DNA from: Fidelibacterota bacterium
GTDB lineage: Bacteria > Fidelibacterota > UBA8477 > JABMPR01
DNA: 64,000 nucleotides
Reading direction: 5' to 3'
Assembly: GCA_021734325.1 (NCBI GenBank)
Contig: JAIPJF010000012.1
Location: 31,699-95,698 of the forward strand
Below, in pieces: positions 35,225 to 45,137 of this stretch. Made by a program: the position numbers and the translations under genes. Below the pieces are notes generated by a model, which was given only the letters and a program-made list of their open reading frames with translations, ran no database searches and was not told the DNA's origin. The stretch's first letter is position 1; each line of letters opens with the position of its first letter.

Positions 35225-37198
35225 ATGTACGAGGCCCTATCTAGATATGCTCATATTGGACTAATACTGATATTGTCGTCAGGTATCTGGTCACAGGAAA
35301 AAGAGATCACGACCATTCCCTGTAAACCGCTCGCTAAAATGGCAGCGTCTTATGATAGACTGGCTAAACCAATTGTCGATCCTGACATGGAAACTTATGA
35401 TGTACATTATTATGATCTAAGCCTCGATATTGATGCCGAGAATGAGACCATTAATGGAAGGGTAGAAGTACACTTTTTTCCAACCATTCAAGGTTTAAAT
35501 ACAATTGCCCTGAATCTGAGCAACACCTTGCAAGTGGATTCCGTATATCTTAAGGGAAACTCTTTTATCCACGATTCAGATATCCTTACCATCACTTTGG
35601 ATGATGTCTATGACCCCAACGATGACCTCAGTGTGGGGGTCGCCTACAGCGGCCATCCGCTGGAAAGTGGATTCCAGGCATTTGCATTTGATACCGTTGG
35701 GGGCGCCCACATGATCTCCACCTTGAGTGAGCCCTATGGTGCAAGGACGTGGTGGCCCTGCAAGGATGTACCAACAGACAAAGCGGACTCGTTATTGGTC
35801 AGCATCACTGTTGACAGTAGCCTGACGGCGGTCTCCAATGGTTTGCTCATTTCAAATAGACCTTATTACGGTGGCATCCGAACATGGAAGTGGAAACACC
35901 GATACCCCATCGCCACCTATCTGGTTTCCATTGCTATTACCGATTATCATTATTGGACTGAAACCTTTCATTTTGCAGACGGCGACTCCATGCCATTGGA
36001 ATACTGGGTCTATCAGATATCAGCATCCCAAGCGACCATCGATCGCTGGAATTTGACAGCAAACATGTTACAGACATTTAACCAAGCCTTTGGCAAATAC
36101 CCTTTCTCAGATGAAAAATATGGGATGGCACAATTTACCTGGGGGGGTGCCATGGAGCATCAAACCTGCTCAAGTATGGGAAGTTCTGGTGAAAATACCA
36201 TCGCTCACGAGCTCGCTCATCAGTGGTGGGGAGATCTAGTTACCTGTAGTGATTTTCATCATATCTGGATCAATGAAGGCTTTGCCACTTATGCTGAAGC
36301 GCTTTATTGGGGGGCGAAGAACGGGGAAGCAGCCTATCACTCTCATATGGCTGCTAAAGATTGGGATTATGTTGGATCCATTTACCGGAATGATACCACC
36401 AATGTATGGTCAATCTTTGATTATATAGTATATGGAAAAGGAGCCTGGACCCTGCATATGCTTAGGCACATCATGGGTGATGAGCCATTCTTCCAGACCT
36501 TAAGCCAATATCGTGACGATTTTCGTTTCAGTCATGCCTCGACTGAAGACTTTCAGGCAGTTGCTGAGTCTGTATATGGTCAAAGCCTGGAATGGTTTTT
36601 TAATCAATGGATTTATGGTACCGGAAAACCGAGCTATCATTGGTGGTGGCGAACAACAAGTCCCGATGAATTGGGGAGATGTGAAATAACTCTAAACGTT
36701 AATCAAGTGCAGGATTGGTCTCACCCGACGTTTAAGATGCCGATTGATATTTTCTTCGAGGGATCAGATCAAGATACCACATTAATAATCTGGGATTCCT
36801 TACGAACGCAGGAATATACTTTTCAATTAGATTTTACACCAACCACCCTGAAATTTGATCCTGATGTATGGGTTCACAAAACAGATAAACACTTCTACGA
36901 CCAGGGCCTTTTACCTGGAGAATCACTTATGCTGAAAGCCTTTCCTAATCCCTTTAATAAGGAGATGACCATTCCGTATCGGGTAAATGGAGGTTTTGAA
37001 GGTAGACTCTACATCTACGATCTGAGGGGAAGAAAAATCGCTACTCAAATGTTGAGACATGAAGAACCTGGCCAATATGAAGCAAAATGGGATGCAAGGA
37101 ATAATGATGGCTCACTTGTGGCTTCAGGTATTTACATTGCACAAATCAAATCCTCAAACAATCAAACTTCCTCACGAAAAATAACCCTTCTAAAGTAA
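35225..37198 (+). CDS. Secreted M1 aminopeptidase with type IX secretion-style C-terminal tail
   Basis: A 657-residue protein with a signal peptide, an M1 N-terminal beta domain, the substrate-amine motif GGAMEHQ, and a full zinc site H328-E329-x-x-H332 with E351 in INEGFATYAE. The last 85 residues are a separate beta-sandwich: AFPNPFNKEMTIPYRV, RLYIYDLRGRKIATQ, and GIYIAQIKSS...RKITLLK, the FlgD/Por-type sorting domain that directs export and surface attachment in FCB bacteria. It probably releases N-terminal amino acids from external peptides. No sorting-machinery genes lie in this window. Confidence 0.93.
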   Translation: MYEALSRYAHIGLILILSSGIWSQEKEITTIPCKPLAKMAASYDRLAKPIVDPDMETYDVHYYDLSLDIDAENETINGRVEVHFFPTIQGLNTIALNLSNTLQVDSVYLKGNSFIHDSDILTITLDDVYDPNDDLSVGVAYSGHPLESGFQAFAFDTVGGAHMISTLSEPYGARTWWPCKDVPTDKADSLLVSITVDSSLTAVSNGLLISNRPYYGGIRTWKWKHRYPIATYLVSIAITDYHYWTETFHFADGDSMPLEYWVYQISASQATIDRWNLTANMLQTFNQAFGKYPFSDEKYGMAQFTWGGAMEHQTCSSMGSSGENTIAHELAHQWWGDLVTCSDFHHIWINEGFATYAEALYWGAKNGEAAYHSHMAAKDWDYVGSIYRNDTTNVWSIFDYIVYGKGAWTLHMLRHIMGDEPFFQTLSQYRDDFRFSHASTEDFQAVAESVYGQSLEWFFNQWIYGTGKPSYHWWWRTTSPDELGRCEITLNVNQVQDWSHPTFKMPIDIFFEGSDQDTTLIIWDSLRTQEYTFQLDFTPTTLKFDPDVWVHKTDKHFYDQGLLPGESLMLKAFPNPFNKEMTIPYRVNGGFEGRLYIYDLRGRKIATQMLRHEEPGQYEAKWDARNNDGSLVASGIYIAQIKSSNNQTSSRKITLLK

Positions 37199-37331
37199 GT
37201 ACTCATCACATTTGATCATCAATGGGGATGTCATCATTCTCTTTAGTTCCTGTTGTAACTGGTGTTTGGCAACATATTTGCCTTACTTGTGAGGAATTGA
37301 AGGCAAAAATTGTCAAATTGCAAGGATAGCT

Positions 37332-37523
37332 TTGAAGGAAGACAAAAAAATTGGATACTCTGCACTGATTGTTGGTGCTGTCTCACTTTGGGAGGCCTGG
37401 AGGAATATTCTGGGTGGAAACAGCAATTACCTAGAGATCTTTTTTTTGAGCCTGGGTTTGATAGCAAGCCTATTTGGTATCGCCCTTCTTCTTCAAAAAA
37501 GCAAATCGACCACGGAGGAATAA
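37332..37523 (+). CDS. Small membrane protein, two predicted segments
   Basis: A 63-residue frame from a TTG (37332) with AAGGA 5-6 bases ahead. It has two hydrophobic segments (about residues 8-24 and 34-53) separated by a polar loop with WRNILGGNSNY, and a Lys/Ser/Glu tail. I do not recognise it. It lies alone between the M1 peptidase and the Rrf2 regulator. The coding claim rests on its ribosome-binding site and regular membrane pattern. Confidence 0.5.
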   Translation: MKEDKKIGYSALIVGAVSLWEAWRNILGGNSNYLEIFFLSLGLIASLFGIALLLQKSKSTTEE

Positions 37524-37686
37524 ACGTGTCCCGGTTTTGTCTGCAAAATGGTAATTCACAAAATTGCTTCAAACTTAATCTGGGAATTCTCGCTATTAAG
37601 AGTAATTTTCTCACAAATAGTATTTCAACAATATCACCGTCCAGATTGGCCGGGAAAAATGGTTTCACGAAAAAAGGAGTATAGGC

Positions 37687-38091
37687 GTGATTAGATTAAC
37701 GAAGGCTGGGGAATACGGATTAAGGGCAATACGCTATCTGGTAGAAACTGGAGATCAAAAGCGTGTCAGCATTGGTGACATCTCAGTTGACAAGAATATC
37801 CCTGAACCATTTTTACGGAAACTTTTTAAGCCCCTGGTTCAACAGGGCATCATAAATAGTACTCGCGGGGTATCAGGTGGTGTGCGTTTGGCTCGGGCTC
37901 CTGAGGAAATTACCGTCCTTGAGGTCGTAGAAGCATTAGAAGGTCCTTTGGCCTTGAACGAATGTTTATTGGTTGACAATGCATGTGAATTCATGAGCGA
38001 ATGTGGTATGCACGATATATGGGATGAGGCACAGGCAGCAATGGCGAGGGTGTTAAAATCAAAGAATCTTACACAATTAACCATAAAATAG
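37687..38091 (+). CDS. Rrf2-family transcriptional regulator
   Basis: A 134-residue winged-helix protein with GTG start and AAGGAG just upstream. LTKAGEYGLRAIRYL is the N-terminal helix, and IPEPFLRKLFKPLVQQGIINSTRGVSGG is the recognition region (quoted within as LRKLFKPLVQQGII). Three cysteines in the pattern C-x6-C-x5-C (around residues 93-106) match the Fe-S ligand region of IscR/NsrR-type sensors, so it may respond to iron-sulfur status, oxygen or NO. It sits 40 bases ahead of the transketolase-like gene, its likeliest target along with itself. Confidence 0.9.
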   Translation: MIRLTKAGEYGLRAIRYLVETGDQKRVSIGDISVDKNIPEPFLRKLFKPLVQQGIINSTRGVSGGVRLARAPEEITVLEVVEALEGPLALNECLLVDNACEFMSECGMHDIWDEAQAAMARVLKSKNLTQLTIK

Positions 38092-38130
38092 GTATGGATT
38101 TATTATTTAAAGAAAAACAATGAGGTAAGA

Positions 38131-40455
38131 ATGACAAACGAGACGTCTAGATTGCAATCCACACCAGATGTATTCCCAAAATGGGAAAAGATCAAAGATA
38201 TGGTCGATCAATTGATCGATATGATGCTCAACTTGAGACAGTCTGGTCACCCGGGGGGGTCCCGTTCAAAGGTACACATGCTGGTTTCCCTGTTTTTAAG
38301 CGGTGCCATGCGGTGGGATATTAGAAAACCCCAAAATAGATTCGGAGATAAATTTATCCTCTCTGCTGGTCACACTGTGCCGGTCATATATGCCCTGCTG
38401 GCAGTATTCAACGAGGCCATGAAAAGAAAACATAAGGCCACAGGTGATGATCGATATTATCTGGGATTGGATGAGAGGGTTCTTAGTTGGCAAGATTTGT
38501 TGACCCTGAGGAATAAAGGTGGACTACCTGGTCATGCTGAAATGGCTGGCAAAACCAATATCTTTAAAGCCAATACGGGTCCATCCGGCCATGGTATGCC
38601 AGTGGCTGTTGGTGAAGCCATGGCCCTGAAATATGCCGGTGCTGAGGATGTCAGGGTCTTTGCTGTCGAGGGTGAAGGCGGTCTGACACCTGGTGTGACT
38701 CATGAATCTTTAAATTCGGCCTATGGCTTGGGATTGAGCAATCTGTATTTTCTTGTGGACTGGAATGATTTCGGTATTGATAATCGTCCATTTTCATCCG
38801 TTGTATATGGTACACCTGAGGGCTGGTTCTCTGCCCATGGGTGGAGAGTATTTGGTGCGGAAAATGGCTCTGAGTGGGAGAGTGTAAACAATGCCATGCT
38901 CACCATGTCCCTGGATGAGAATTCTGAACAAACGCCTGCGGTTGCCTGGTTTAAAACCAGGAAGGGTAGAGGTTATGGCGTCTTTGACAACAAATCCCAC
39001 GGAGCAGCGCACAAATTTAATAATGCCACCTACTGGGAGACTAAAAAAACTTTCATGGACAAATATGGGATCCAGTTTGAAGGTTATAACGAGGAAGGCC
39101 CAGCAGAAAAAGCTTTACGCGTGGAACAGACACGGATCAATATGGAACGTGTGTTTCATCTGTTTGATCAGGATCCAGAGCTACTTGATTATCTGGCTGA
39201 CCGTCTGGTTGAAATGGGTGATGCTATTCCTGCAGATGAGGGTCAGGTCTGGATCGATACCAAGCATAACCCCTTAAATGATCCTACACTGACCAACATT
39301 CAAGATCTTCCCTCACATCTATTTGTAAATCCAGGTGAGGTGGCTCCCAACCGAGCTGGCTTGTCAAAATACGGCGCCTGGCTTAATGCCTATGTAAGCA
39401 AAAATTATGGTAGACCTCTATTCCTGGCAATGTCAGCGGATCTTGCAGATTCTACCAACATCTCTGGATTTGGCAAAGCATTTGGCGACTTTAGTGGATA
39501 CGGTTTTTACGATCGGAAAAAGAACAAAAAAGGTGTTATGCTGCCACAGGCGATCACAGAATTTGCCAATGCCGGGATTTGCACCGGTATTGCCGCCACA
39601 AATTTTGCCCTTGATCCAGAAGTAGAGTTTAATGGATTTTATGCTGCCTGTTCGACCTATGGATCTTTTTCATATTTGAAATACGGTTCATTTAGAATCT
39701 TCAGCCAGATGGCGCAGGATGCAGATATAAAACTTGGTAAAGTTTTGTGGATTGCCGGGCATTCAGGACCTGAAACGGCAGAGGATTCGCGCACACACTT
39801 TGGTATATACTCACCTGCTGTTACCCAACTTTTCCCAAAAGGGAAGGTCATCAATCTTTACCCCTGGGAACACAATGAGGTGGCGCCGATGATGACAGCT
39901 GCCCTGGGAACTGATGTCCCTATTATCGCTTTGCATCTGACCAGACCCGGAATAGAAATCCCAGACAGGAAAAAATTGGGGATGGCTTCACATTTGGAAG
40001 CTGCCAAAGGGGCCTATCTTATCCGGGACTATAAGTCTGATCTACCCAAAATGGGAACCATTTTTGTTCAGGGAACGGCCACCACTGCAAACATTGTCAA
40101 ACTATTACCGGAATTGGATAAGCGAGGATTGAATGTGAAATTGGTAGCGGCAGTCAGTCCTCAACTTTTTGCCATGCAATCTGAAGAATATCAGCATGAA
40201 CTGGTTAGTGAAAGTGAGTGGTTGAATTCAACATTCATTACCAATGCCTCTGCAGTTGCCATGCAGGACTGGACAGGAAATCGACTTTCATTGGAGTATG
40301 CGATGACTTCAGATTGGGATGATAATTGGCGTTCCGGTGGATCATTGGAAGAAGTTATCGAAGAAGCGCATTTATCAGAGCGTTGGCTTCTGGAAGGCAT
40401 TGAGAGATTTGCCCATGATCGTGAGTCCCGCATGAAGCGGCTTGGAGCTTCTTAG
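38131..40455 (+). CDS. Transketolase-like TPP enzyme
   Basis: A 774-residue protein, longer than the usual 660-residue transketolase. The TPP-binding half has SGHPGGSRSKVHML, SAGHTVPVIYALLA and GEGGLTPGVTHESLN, where the classical GDG is replaced by GEG; the second half has the pyrimidine-binding domain (SADLADSTNISGF, FANAGICTGIAATNFAL) and a C-terminal domain. It moves two-carbon ketol units in the pentose phosphate pathway if a true transketolase. The divergence leaves room for another alpha-keto substrate. GAGGTAAG precedes the ATG; the Rrf2 gene upstream and aminotransferase downstream are probably cotranscribed. Confidence 0.8.
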   Translation: MTNETSRLQSTPDVFPKWEKIKDMVDQLIDMMLNLRQSGHPGGSRSKVHMLVSLFLSGAMRWDIRKPQNRFGDKFILSAGHTVPVIYALLAVFNEAMKRKHKATGDDRYYLGLDERVLSWQDLLTLRNKGGLPGHAEMAGKTNIFKANTGPSGHGMPVAVGEAMALKYAGAEDVRVFAVEGEGGLTPGVTHESLNSAYGLGLSNLYFLVDWNDFGIDNRPFSSVVYGTPEGWFSAHGWRVFGAENGSEWESVNNAMLTMSLDENSEQTPAVAWFKTRKGRGYGVFDNKSHGAAHKFNNATYWETKKTFMDKYGIQFEGYNEEGPAEKALRVEQTRINMERVFHLFDQDPELLDYLADRLVEMGDAIPADEGQVWIDTKHNPLNDPTLTNIQDLPSHLFVNPGEVAPNRAGLSKYGAWLNAYVSKNYGRPLFLAMSADLADSTNISGFGKAFGDFSGYGFYDRKKNKKGVMLPQAITEFANAGICTGIAATNFALDPEVEFNGFYAACSTYGSFSYLKYGSFRIFSQMAQDADIKLGKVLWIAGHSGPETAEDSRTHFGIYSPAVTQLFPKGKVINLYPWEHNEVAPMMTAALGTDVPIIALHLTRPGIEIPDRKKLGMASHLEAAKGAYLIRDYKSDLPKMGTIFVQGTATTANIVKLLPELDKRGLNVKLVAAVSPQLFAMQSEEYQHELVSESEWLNSTFITNASAVAMQDWTGNRLSLEYAMTSDWDDNWRSGGSLEEVIEEAHLSERWLLEGIERFAHDRESRMKRLGAS

Positions 40456-40485
40456 GCTTCCACAGAGAATTATTAGAGGTACAGT

Positions 40486-41679
40486 ATGAGAAAATTTTCA
40501 ACTCGTTACAGTAGACTCGGCACCGAAACTGCTTTTGCCGTAGGTGCTGATGCTGCCGCCTGGGCAGCAAAGGGGAATCCGGTTTATCCTTTTCACCTTG
40601 GTGATATGAATATCATCACACCTGATTATATCCTGGACGCGGCCAATAAGGCTGCCCGCGATGGAAAAACAGGCTATGCGCCAGGTCCTGGAATCCTGCC
40701 CTTACGCGAGGCACTCGCTGAGAACATTGGGAAGGATCGTGGTCTTCAATTCACAGCAGAGAACATATCAGTGCAACCTGGGGGAAAGCCGGTCATCGGT
40801 AAATTCCTTGGGGCATTGTTAGAGGAGGGGGCAGAAGCGCTCTATCCAAACCCTGGATACCCGATTTACGAATCTCAGATAGAATATCTAGGCGGAAAAG
40901 CTTTGCCCTACGGCTATGTGCCGAGTGAGACCGGTTTTACCATCAACAGAGCTGAAATTGAAGCTCAGATTACAGACAGGACCAGCATCCTGATCTATAA
41001 CAATTATCAGAATCCCATTGGTGCTGAATCGACTGTAGAGGAAATGCAATGGTTGGCAGATCTGGCCATCAAACATGATCTCTGGGTATTGTCAGATGAA
41101 GCATATTTTGAAGTACGCTATGGTGGGACCAGTAAAAGCATTGCCTCACTTCCCGGGATGGCTGAACGCACCGTCATCCTGTATACCTTCTCCAAAAAAT
41201 TTGCCATGACAGGGTGGCGATTAGGTTGCGCCGCCGGCCCGAAGGCAGTTATTGAGGCCATCTCAAAATTCAACACGAATCAGGAATCCTGTTCAAACCA
41301 CTTTGTTCAGGTCGCCGGAATTGCCTGCCTTCAAGGTCCGGAAAAGCCGCAAAAAGAGATACTGAACGAATTAAAAATTCGTCGGGATGCCTTGGTTGAT
41401 GCTCTTTTGGACATAGATGGTGTACAAGTCACAAAACCTGAGACTACCTTTTATCTCTTTCCAGATGTAACTGAGATATATCAGCGCATGGGATATACCA
41501 GCCCGGCAAAGTTCCGTCTGGATGCATTGTATGAAACTGGCGTATCTTTTTGTTCCAGAGAACATTTCGGCAGACGCCTCCCTGGAGAGGATCGTGTCTT
41601 TATACGATTTGCCTACAGTGGAATTAACGTTGATAGAATTCAAGAGGGTCTGTTTGCATTGAAAAAGTTCTGGGAATAA
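40486..41679 (+). CDS. Class I/II aminotransferase
   Basis: A 397-residue PLP enzyme. The cofactor lysine is probably K237 in FSKKFAMTGWRLG; other landmarks are TGYAPGPGILPLREALAE, NPGYPIYESQIE, NNYQNPIGAEST, LSDEAYFEV and the C-terminal FIRFAYSG carboxylate-binding Arg. The pattern is that of aspartate/alanine-type enzymes in subgroup I-alpha or I-gamma; the amino donor is not predictable. Starts 30 bases after the transketolase-like gene with AGAGGTAC ahead. Confidence 0.9.
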   Translation: MRKFSTRYSRLGTETAFAVGADAAAWAAKGNPVYPFHLGDMNIITPDYILDAANKAARDGKTGYAPGPGILPLREALAENIGKDRGLQFTAENISVQPGGKPVIGKFLGALLEEGAEALYPNPGYPIYESQIEYLGGKALPYGYVPSETGFTINRAEIEAQITDRTSILIYNNYQNPIGAESTVEEMQWLADLAIKHDLWVLSDEAYFEVRYGGTSKSIASLPGMAERTVILYTFSKKFAMTGWRLGCAAGPKAVIEAISKFNTNQESCSNHFVQVAGIACLQGPEKPQKEILNELKIRRDALVDALLDIDGVQVTKPETTFYLFPDVTEIYQRMGYTSPAKFRLDALYETGVSFCSREHFGRRLPGEDRVFIRFAYSGINVDRIQEGLFALKKFWE

Positions 41680-41723
41680 AATTTCAACTAATTTGTAGTA
41701 AAATATATTAATCGTTAAGGGGG

Positions 41724-41746
41724 TGACATCTCAATTTGAGGTGTCA
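41724..41746 (+). promoter_or_regulatory. Perfect-arm hairpin in the leader of the malic enzyme gene
   Basis: TGACATCTCAA (41724-41734) and TTGAGGTGTCA (41736-41746) pair along 11 bases with one G-T wobble and a single-base loop. It follows a GGGGG run and ends 22 bases before the ATG. It lacks a T-run, so it is a poor terminator; an operator for a dimeric regulator or an RNA structure are both possible. Confidence 0.55.
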
Positions 41747-41768
41747 TCTTAATTTGGGAATATTACAC

Positions 41769-44045
41769 ATGATCACAAAAAAAGATGCCCTGCACTACCA
41801 CAGTATGGGAGACCGTAAAGGTAAGATAGAGGTTATCCCCACAAAACCATTTGTAACGCAGCGTGACTTGAGTCTTGCTTATTCACCCGGCGTAGCATAT
41901 CCCTGTCTTGCCATAGCTGAAAATCCAGCCTTGGCCCATGAATATACTGCCAAGGGCAACCTGGTGGCAGTCATCTCAAATGGGACCGCTGTTCTGGGTC
42001 TAGGTAATATAGGTGCGCTTGCCGGCAAACCAGTCATGGAGGGCAAAGGTGTTCTTTTCAAGCGGTTTGCCGATATAGATGTTTTTGATTTAGAAGTCGA
42101 CACGGAAGATCCGGACAAGTTTATTGAAGCAGTACGACTTCTAGAACCCACCTTCGGGGGGATCAATCTGGAGGACATCAAATCACCGGAATGTTTCTAT
42201 ATCGAGAAACGACTGAAAGAGCTCATGAATATTCCCGTCTTTCATGATGACCAGCATGGCACCGCTATTATTTCTGCAGCCGCTCTCTTGAATGCGGTGG
42301 AATTAAGTGGTAAAAAGATGGCGGATATAAAAATTGTAGTTTCAGGTGCCGGTGCTTCAGCGCTCTCCTGTAGTGATCACTATATTCGCATGGGCGCTCA
42401 GCGTAAAAATCTAATTATGTGTGACTCCATAGGCGTTATTTACAAAGGGAGAGAAGAGGGGATGAATGAATACAAACTCCCTTTTGCAAATGATACCAAA
42501 TGCAGAACCCTCGCTGAAGCCCTTGAGGGGGCGGATGTCTTTATTGGCCTTTCAAAAAAAGACATCATCAGTGGTGAAGACCTCAAGGTGATGGCACCCA
42601 ATCCAATCATATTTGCCATGGCGAATCCTGATCCTGAGATTACGTATCCAGAAGCAATGGCTGCCCGACCTGATGCAATTATGGGAACAGGTCGCTCAGA
42701 CTATCCAAATCAGGTGAATAATGTATTGGGATTCCCCTTCATCTTCAGGGGGGCTCTGGATGTGCAGGCAACTGAGATAAACAACGAAATGAAGGTCGCT
42801 GCCACCCTGGCTTTGGCTGACCTGGCGAAGGAAGACACACCTGATGAGGTCATGAAGGTTTACGGTCTCGATAACTTGAAATTCGGAAAAGATTATCTCA
42901 TACCGAAACCCTTCGATCCCCGTGTTTTGATCAAGGAATCTGTCGCAGTTGCGAAAGCGGCCATGGAATCAGGTGTTGCCCGCAAGCAGATCGATATTGA
43001 GGTGTACGCAGAGCGGCTGGAAGCCCGTCTGGGTAAAGGACGTGAATTCATGCGTTCCCTCTTCAACAGGGCTAAAGAAGCACCGAAACGGGTGGTCTTT
43101 CCAGAGGGTGAGGAAAAGCGCATCATCCGTGCCAGTCATTTGATACAACAGGAGGGTATCGCAATACCTGTTCTCATCGGCCGAAAAACTAAGATAAAAC
43201 AGTTGGCCAAAGCTTTGGATATTCCGATAAAAGGTGTTGAAATTGTTGACCCGATGAAATGCGAATTTCAAGCAGAATTTATTGAAGCATTCTACAAAAT
43301 GAGACAACGGAAGGGAGTTTCGCTCAGTGCTGCCAAACGTTTCATGACCAGACGGTATTATTTTGCGGCCATGATGCTGAAGATGGGCAAGGCTGATGCC
43401 ATGATTTCAGGAATTACCCAGCAATATCCTGCAGCACTCAGACCGGTTCTTCAGGTTATTGGCACCCGACCGGATATGAAACATGCAGCGGGATTATTTC
43501 TGCTCATTTTTAAGGACGGGATGAAAATTTTTGCAGATATCTCTGTAAATATTGAGCCCTCAGCAGAAGTCCTTTCAGAAATAGCACTTATGGCGGCCGA
43601 AGTTGCCAAACGATTCAAAATGACCCCGAAAGTTGCCATGCTCAGCTATTCGAATTATGGTGCGTCAAACCATGCCTACGCTGAGAAGGTTAGACAGGCT
43701 GTCAAGCTGATTCATGAAAAGGATCCTGCGTTGATGGTTGATGGTGAGATGAATGCCGATGTAGCGATTCTGCCGGAATTGAGGAAGGAACACTACCCCT
43801 TTAGTGAATTGGAAGGCTCAGCAAATGTGCTGGTGTTCCCTGACCTGCAATCTGCAAACATCAGCTATAAGCTGGTTCACAGGTTGAGTAATGCTGAGGC
43901 CATAGGACCTATTTTGGTTGGAATGGATAAGCCCGTTCACATTATGCAGGTTGGATCGACCCGGGTTCACGATGTGGTCAATATGACTGCGATTGCTGTC
44001 GTTGATGCCCAGGAACGAGACAAACAGGGAAAAAATCAGGTATAA
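41769..44045 (+). CDS. maeB: NADP-type malic enzyme with phosphotransacetylase-like domain
   Basis: A 758-residue fusion. The malic domain has [43 protein letters not shown] and [19 protein letters not shown], then a Rossmann NAD(P) domain with [12 protein letters not shown] and [11 protein letters not shown]. From about residue 430 comes the phosphate acetyl/butyryl-transferase-like domain ([18 protein letters not shown] and [17 protein letters not shown]), which in MaeB proteins is usually regulatory (acetyl-CoA sensing) rather than catalytic. It decarboxylates malate to pyruvate, a PFOR substrate. ATG 41769 is chosen as the family start; an upstream TTG at 41736 sits in a hairpin. Confidence 0.94.
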   Translation: MITKKDALHYHSMGDRKGKIEVIPTKPFVTQRDLSLAYSPGVAYPCLAIAENPALAHEYTAKGNLVAVISNGTAVLGLGNIGALAGKPVMEGKGVLFKRFADIDVFDLEVDTEDPDKFIEAVRLLEPTFGGINLEDIKSPECFYIEKRLKELMNIPVFHDDQHGTAIISAAALLNAVELSGKKMADIKIVVSGAGASALSCSDHYIRMGAQRKNLIMCDSIGVIYKGREEGMNEYKLPFANDTKCRTLAEALEGADVFIGLSKKDIISGEDLKVMAPNPIIFAMANPDPEITYPEAMAARPDAIMGTGRSDYPNQVNNVLGFPFIFRGALDVQATEINNEMKVAATLALADLAKEDTPDEVMKVYGLDNLKFGKDYLIPKPFDPRVLIKESVAVAKAAMESGVARKQIDIEVYAERLEARLGKGREFMRSLFNRAKEAPKRVVFPEGEEKRIIRASHLIQQEGIAIPVLIGRKTKIKQLAKALDIPIKGVEIVDPMKCEFQAEFIEAFYKMRQRKGVSLSAAKRFMTRRYYFAAMMLKMGKADAMISGITQQYPAALRPVLQVIGTRPDMKHAAGLFLLIFKDGMKIFADISVNIEPSAEVLSEIALMAAEVAKRFKMTPKVAMLSYSNYGASNHAYAEKVRQAVKLIHEKDPALMVDGEMNADVAILPELRKEHYPFSELEGSANVLVFPDLQSANISYKLVHRLSNAEAIGPILVGMDKPVHIMQVGSTRVHDVVNMTAIAVVDAQERDKQGKNQV

Positions 44046-44153
44046 TGGCAAAAAAGTAATTGGTCATGGCAAATATTGTGGCACAGTGATTGCCTTTGCA
44101 AACAAGTCAAGGTTGGTGGTGTCATAAGCGAATGAATTCACCTGAATCGACCC

Positions 44154-44182
44154 TTGAAGAGACTTTGGGAACCGTCTATATT
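44154..44182 (+). promoter_or_regulatory. Promoter of the nuo operon
   Basis: TTGAAG at 44154-44159 and TATATT at 44177-44182 are separated by exactly 17 bases. The predicted start lies near 44189, giving a 32-base leader with GAAAGGGATC as ribosome-binding site before nuoA. It is the only good match in the 175-base gap between maeB and nuoA. Confidence 0.65.
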
Positions 44183-44220
44183 GGCACACGAATTTTGAGT
44201 GAAAGGGATCTATAGAAATC

Positions 44221-44643
44221 ATGCAGGAACATTACGGAATTGCTCTCGCCTTTGGTGTCGTTGCCTTCCTTCTTATGTACGTTGGCTTCATCATTCAAAA
44301 ATTGATCTCGCCCAAAAACAAGACAGATCTCAAGATGGATACCTATGAATGTGGTGAGATTCCTGAAGGTGATGGCTGGCTGCAATTCAATATTCGTTTC
44401 TATGTCGTTGCCCTCATTTTCATCATATTCGATATAGAAGTCGTGTTCCTTTTCCCCTGGGCCGTCGTATTTAAAGAAATGGGTTTCCTTACTTTTATTG
44501 AGGTCTTTGTCTTTATGCTGATCCTTTTGGTCGGTCTGGCATACGTTTGGGTTAAGGGTGACCTTGAGTGGGTTAAAATGAAACTTAAATATGGCACCGG
44601 ACGCTATTCAGCTTTCCGGTTGCATGAAGCGGAGACCAAATAA
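44221..44643 (+). CDS. nuoA: Complex I subunit A
   Basis: A 140-residue membrane subunit with three segments. TYECGEIP in the loop after segment 1 and QFNIRFYVVALIFIIFDIE with FLFPWA in segment 2 are diagnostic. NuoA lines the quinone-site entry with NuoH and NuoJ. First gene of an 11-gene operon; the next gene starts directly after its stop. Confidence 0.95.
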   Translation: MQEHYGIALAFGVVAFLLMYVGFIIQKLISPKNKTDLKMDTYECGEIPEGDGWLQFNIRFYVVALIFIIFDIEVVFLFPWAVVFKEMGFLTFIEVFVFMLILLVGLAYVWVKGDLEWVKMKLKYGTGRYSAFRLHEAETK

Positions 44644-45135
44644 ATGGGTGCTCTGAACCATAAATTTAATGAGAATATTCTCATCACTTCCCTTGATAAA
44701 TTGTTGAACTGGTCCCGTTCAGGATCAGAATGGTATTTCCAGTTCGGATTGGCCTGTTGTGCGATCGAAATGATGTCTGCAGCAGCTGCACGTCATGATC
44801 TGGAACGATTTGGCGCAATGCCCCGATCATCGCCACGCCAGGCGGATGTCATGATCGTTGCAGGAACCGTATCGCTAAAGATGGCTACCCGGGTAAAAAG
44901 ATTATACGAACAGATGGCTGAGCCGAAGTATGTTATTTCAATGGGCTCCTGCGCAAATTCAGGTGGTCCCTACTGGCAATACGGATATCATGTTCTCAAA
45001 GGTGTGGACCAGATCATTCCAGTGGATATCTATATCCCCGGTTGTCCCCCTCGCCCCGAGGCGCTCCTCGAAGGTTTGATGCATTTACAGAAAAAAATGC
45101 GTGAAGAACATGTTTTAGAGAAGAAAGAAGTTTGA
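44644..45135 (+). CDS. nuoB: Complex I subunit B (N2 cluster)
   Basis: A 163-residue peripheral-arm subunit that holds the terminal 4Fe-4S cluster N2. The ligand cysteines are visible in [11 protein letters not shown] (adjacent Cys pair), [11 protein letters not shown] and [10 protein letters not shown]. It passes electrons to quinone. Stop overlaps the next start region by a few bases. Confidence 0.96.
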   Translation: MGALNHKFNENILITSLDKLLNWSRSGSEWYFQFGLACCAIEMMSAAAARHDLERFGAMPRSSPRQADVMIVAGTVSLKMATRVKRLYEQMAEPKYVISMGSCANSGGPYWQYGYHVLKGVDQIIPVDIYIPGCPPRPEALLEGLMHLQKKMREEHVLEKKEV

Positions 45136-45137
45136 TC

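Noticed and set aside
41724..41746. Hairpin before maeB as the terminator of the aminotransferase gene
   Set aside because: No T-run follows and the hairpin lies nearer the downstream start than a terminator would.
44179..44200. TTGGCACACG upstream of nuoA as a sigma-54 (-24/-12) promoter
   Set aside because: The -24 half fits, but there is no GC at the correct distance for the -12 element; the TTGAAG-17-TATATT pair nearby is a better explanation.
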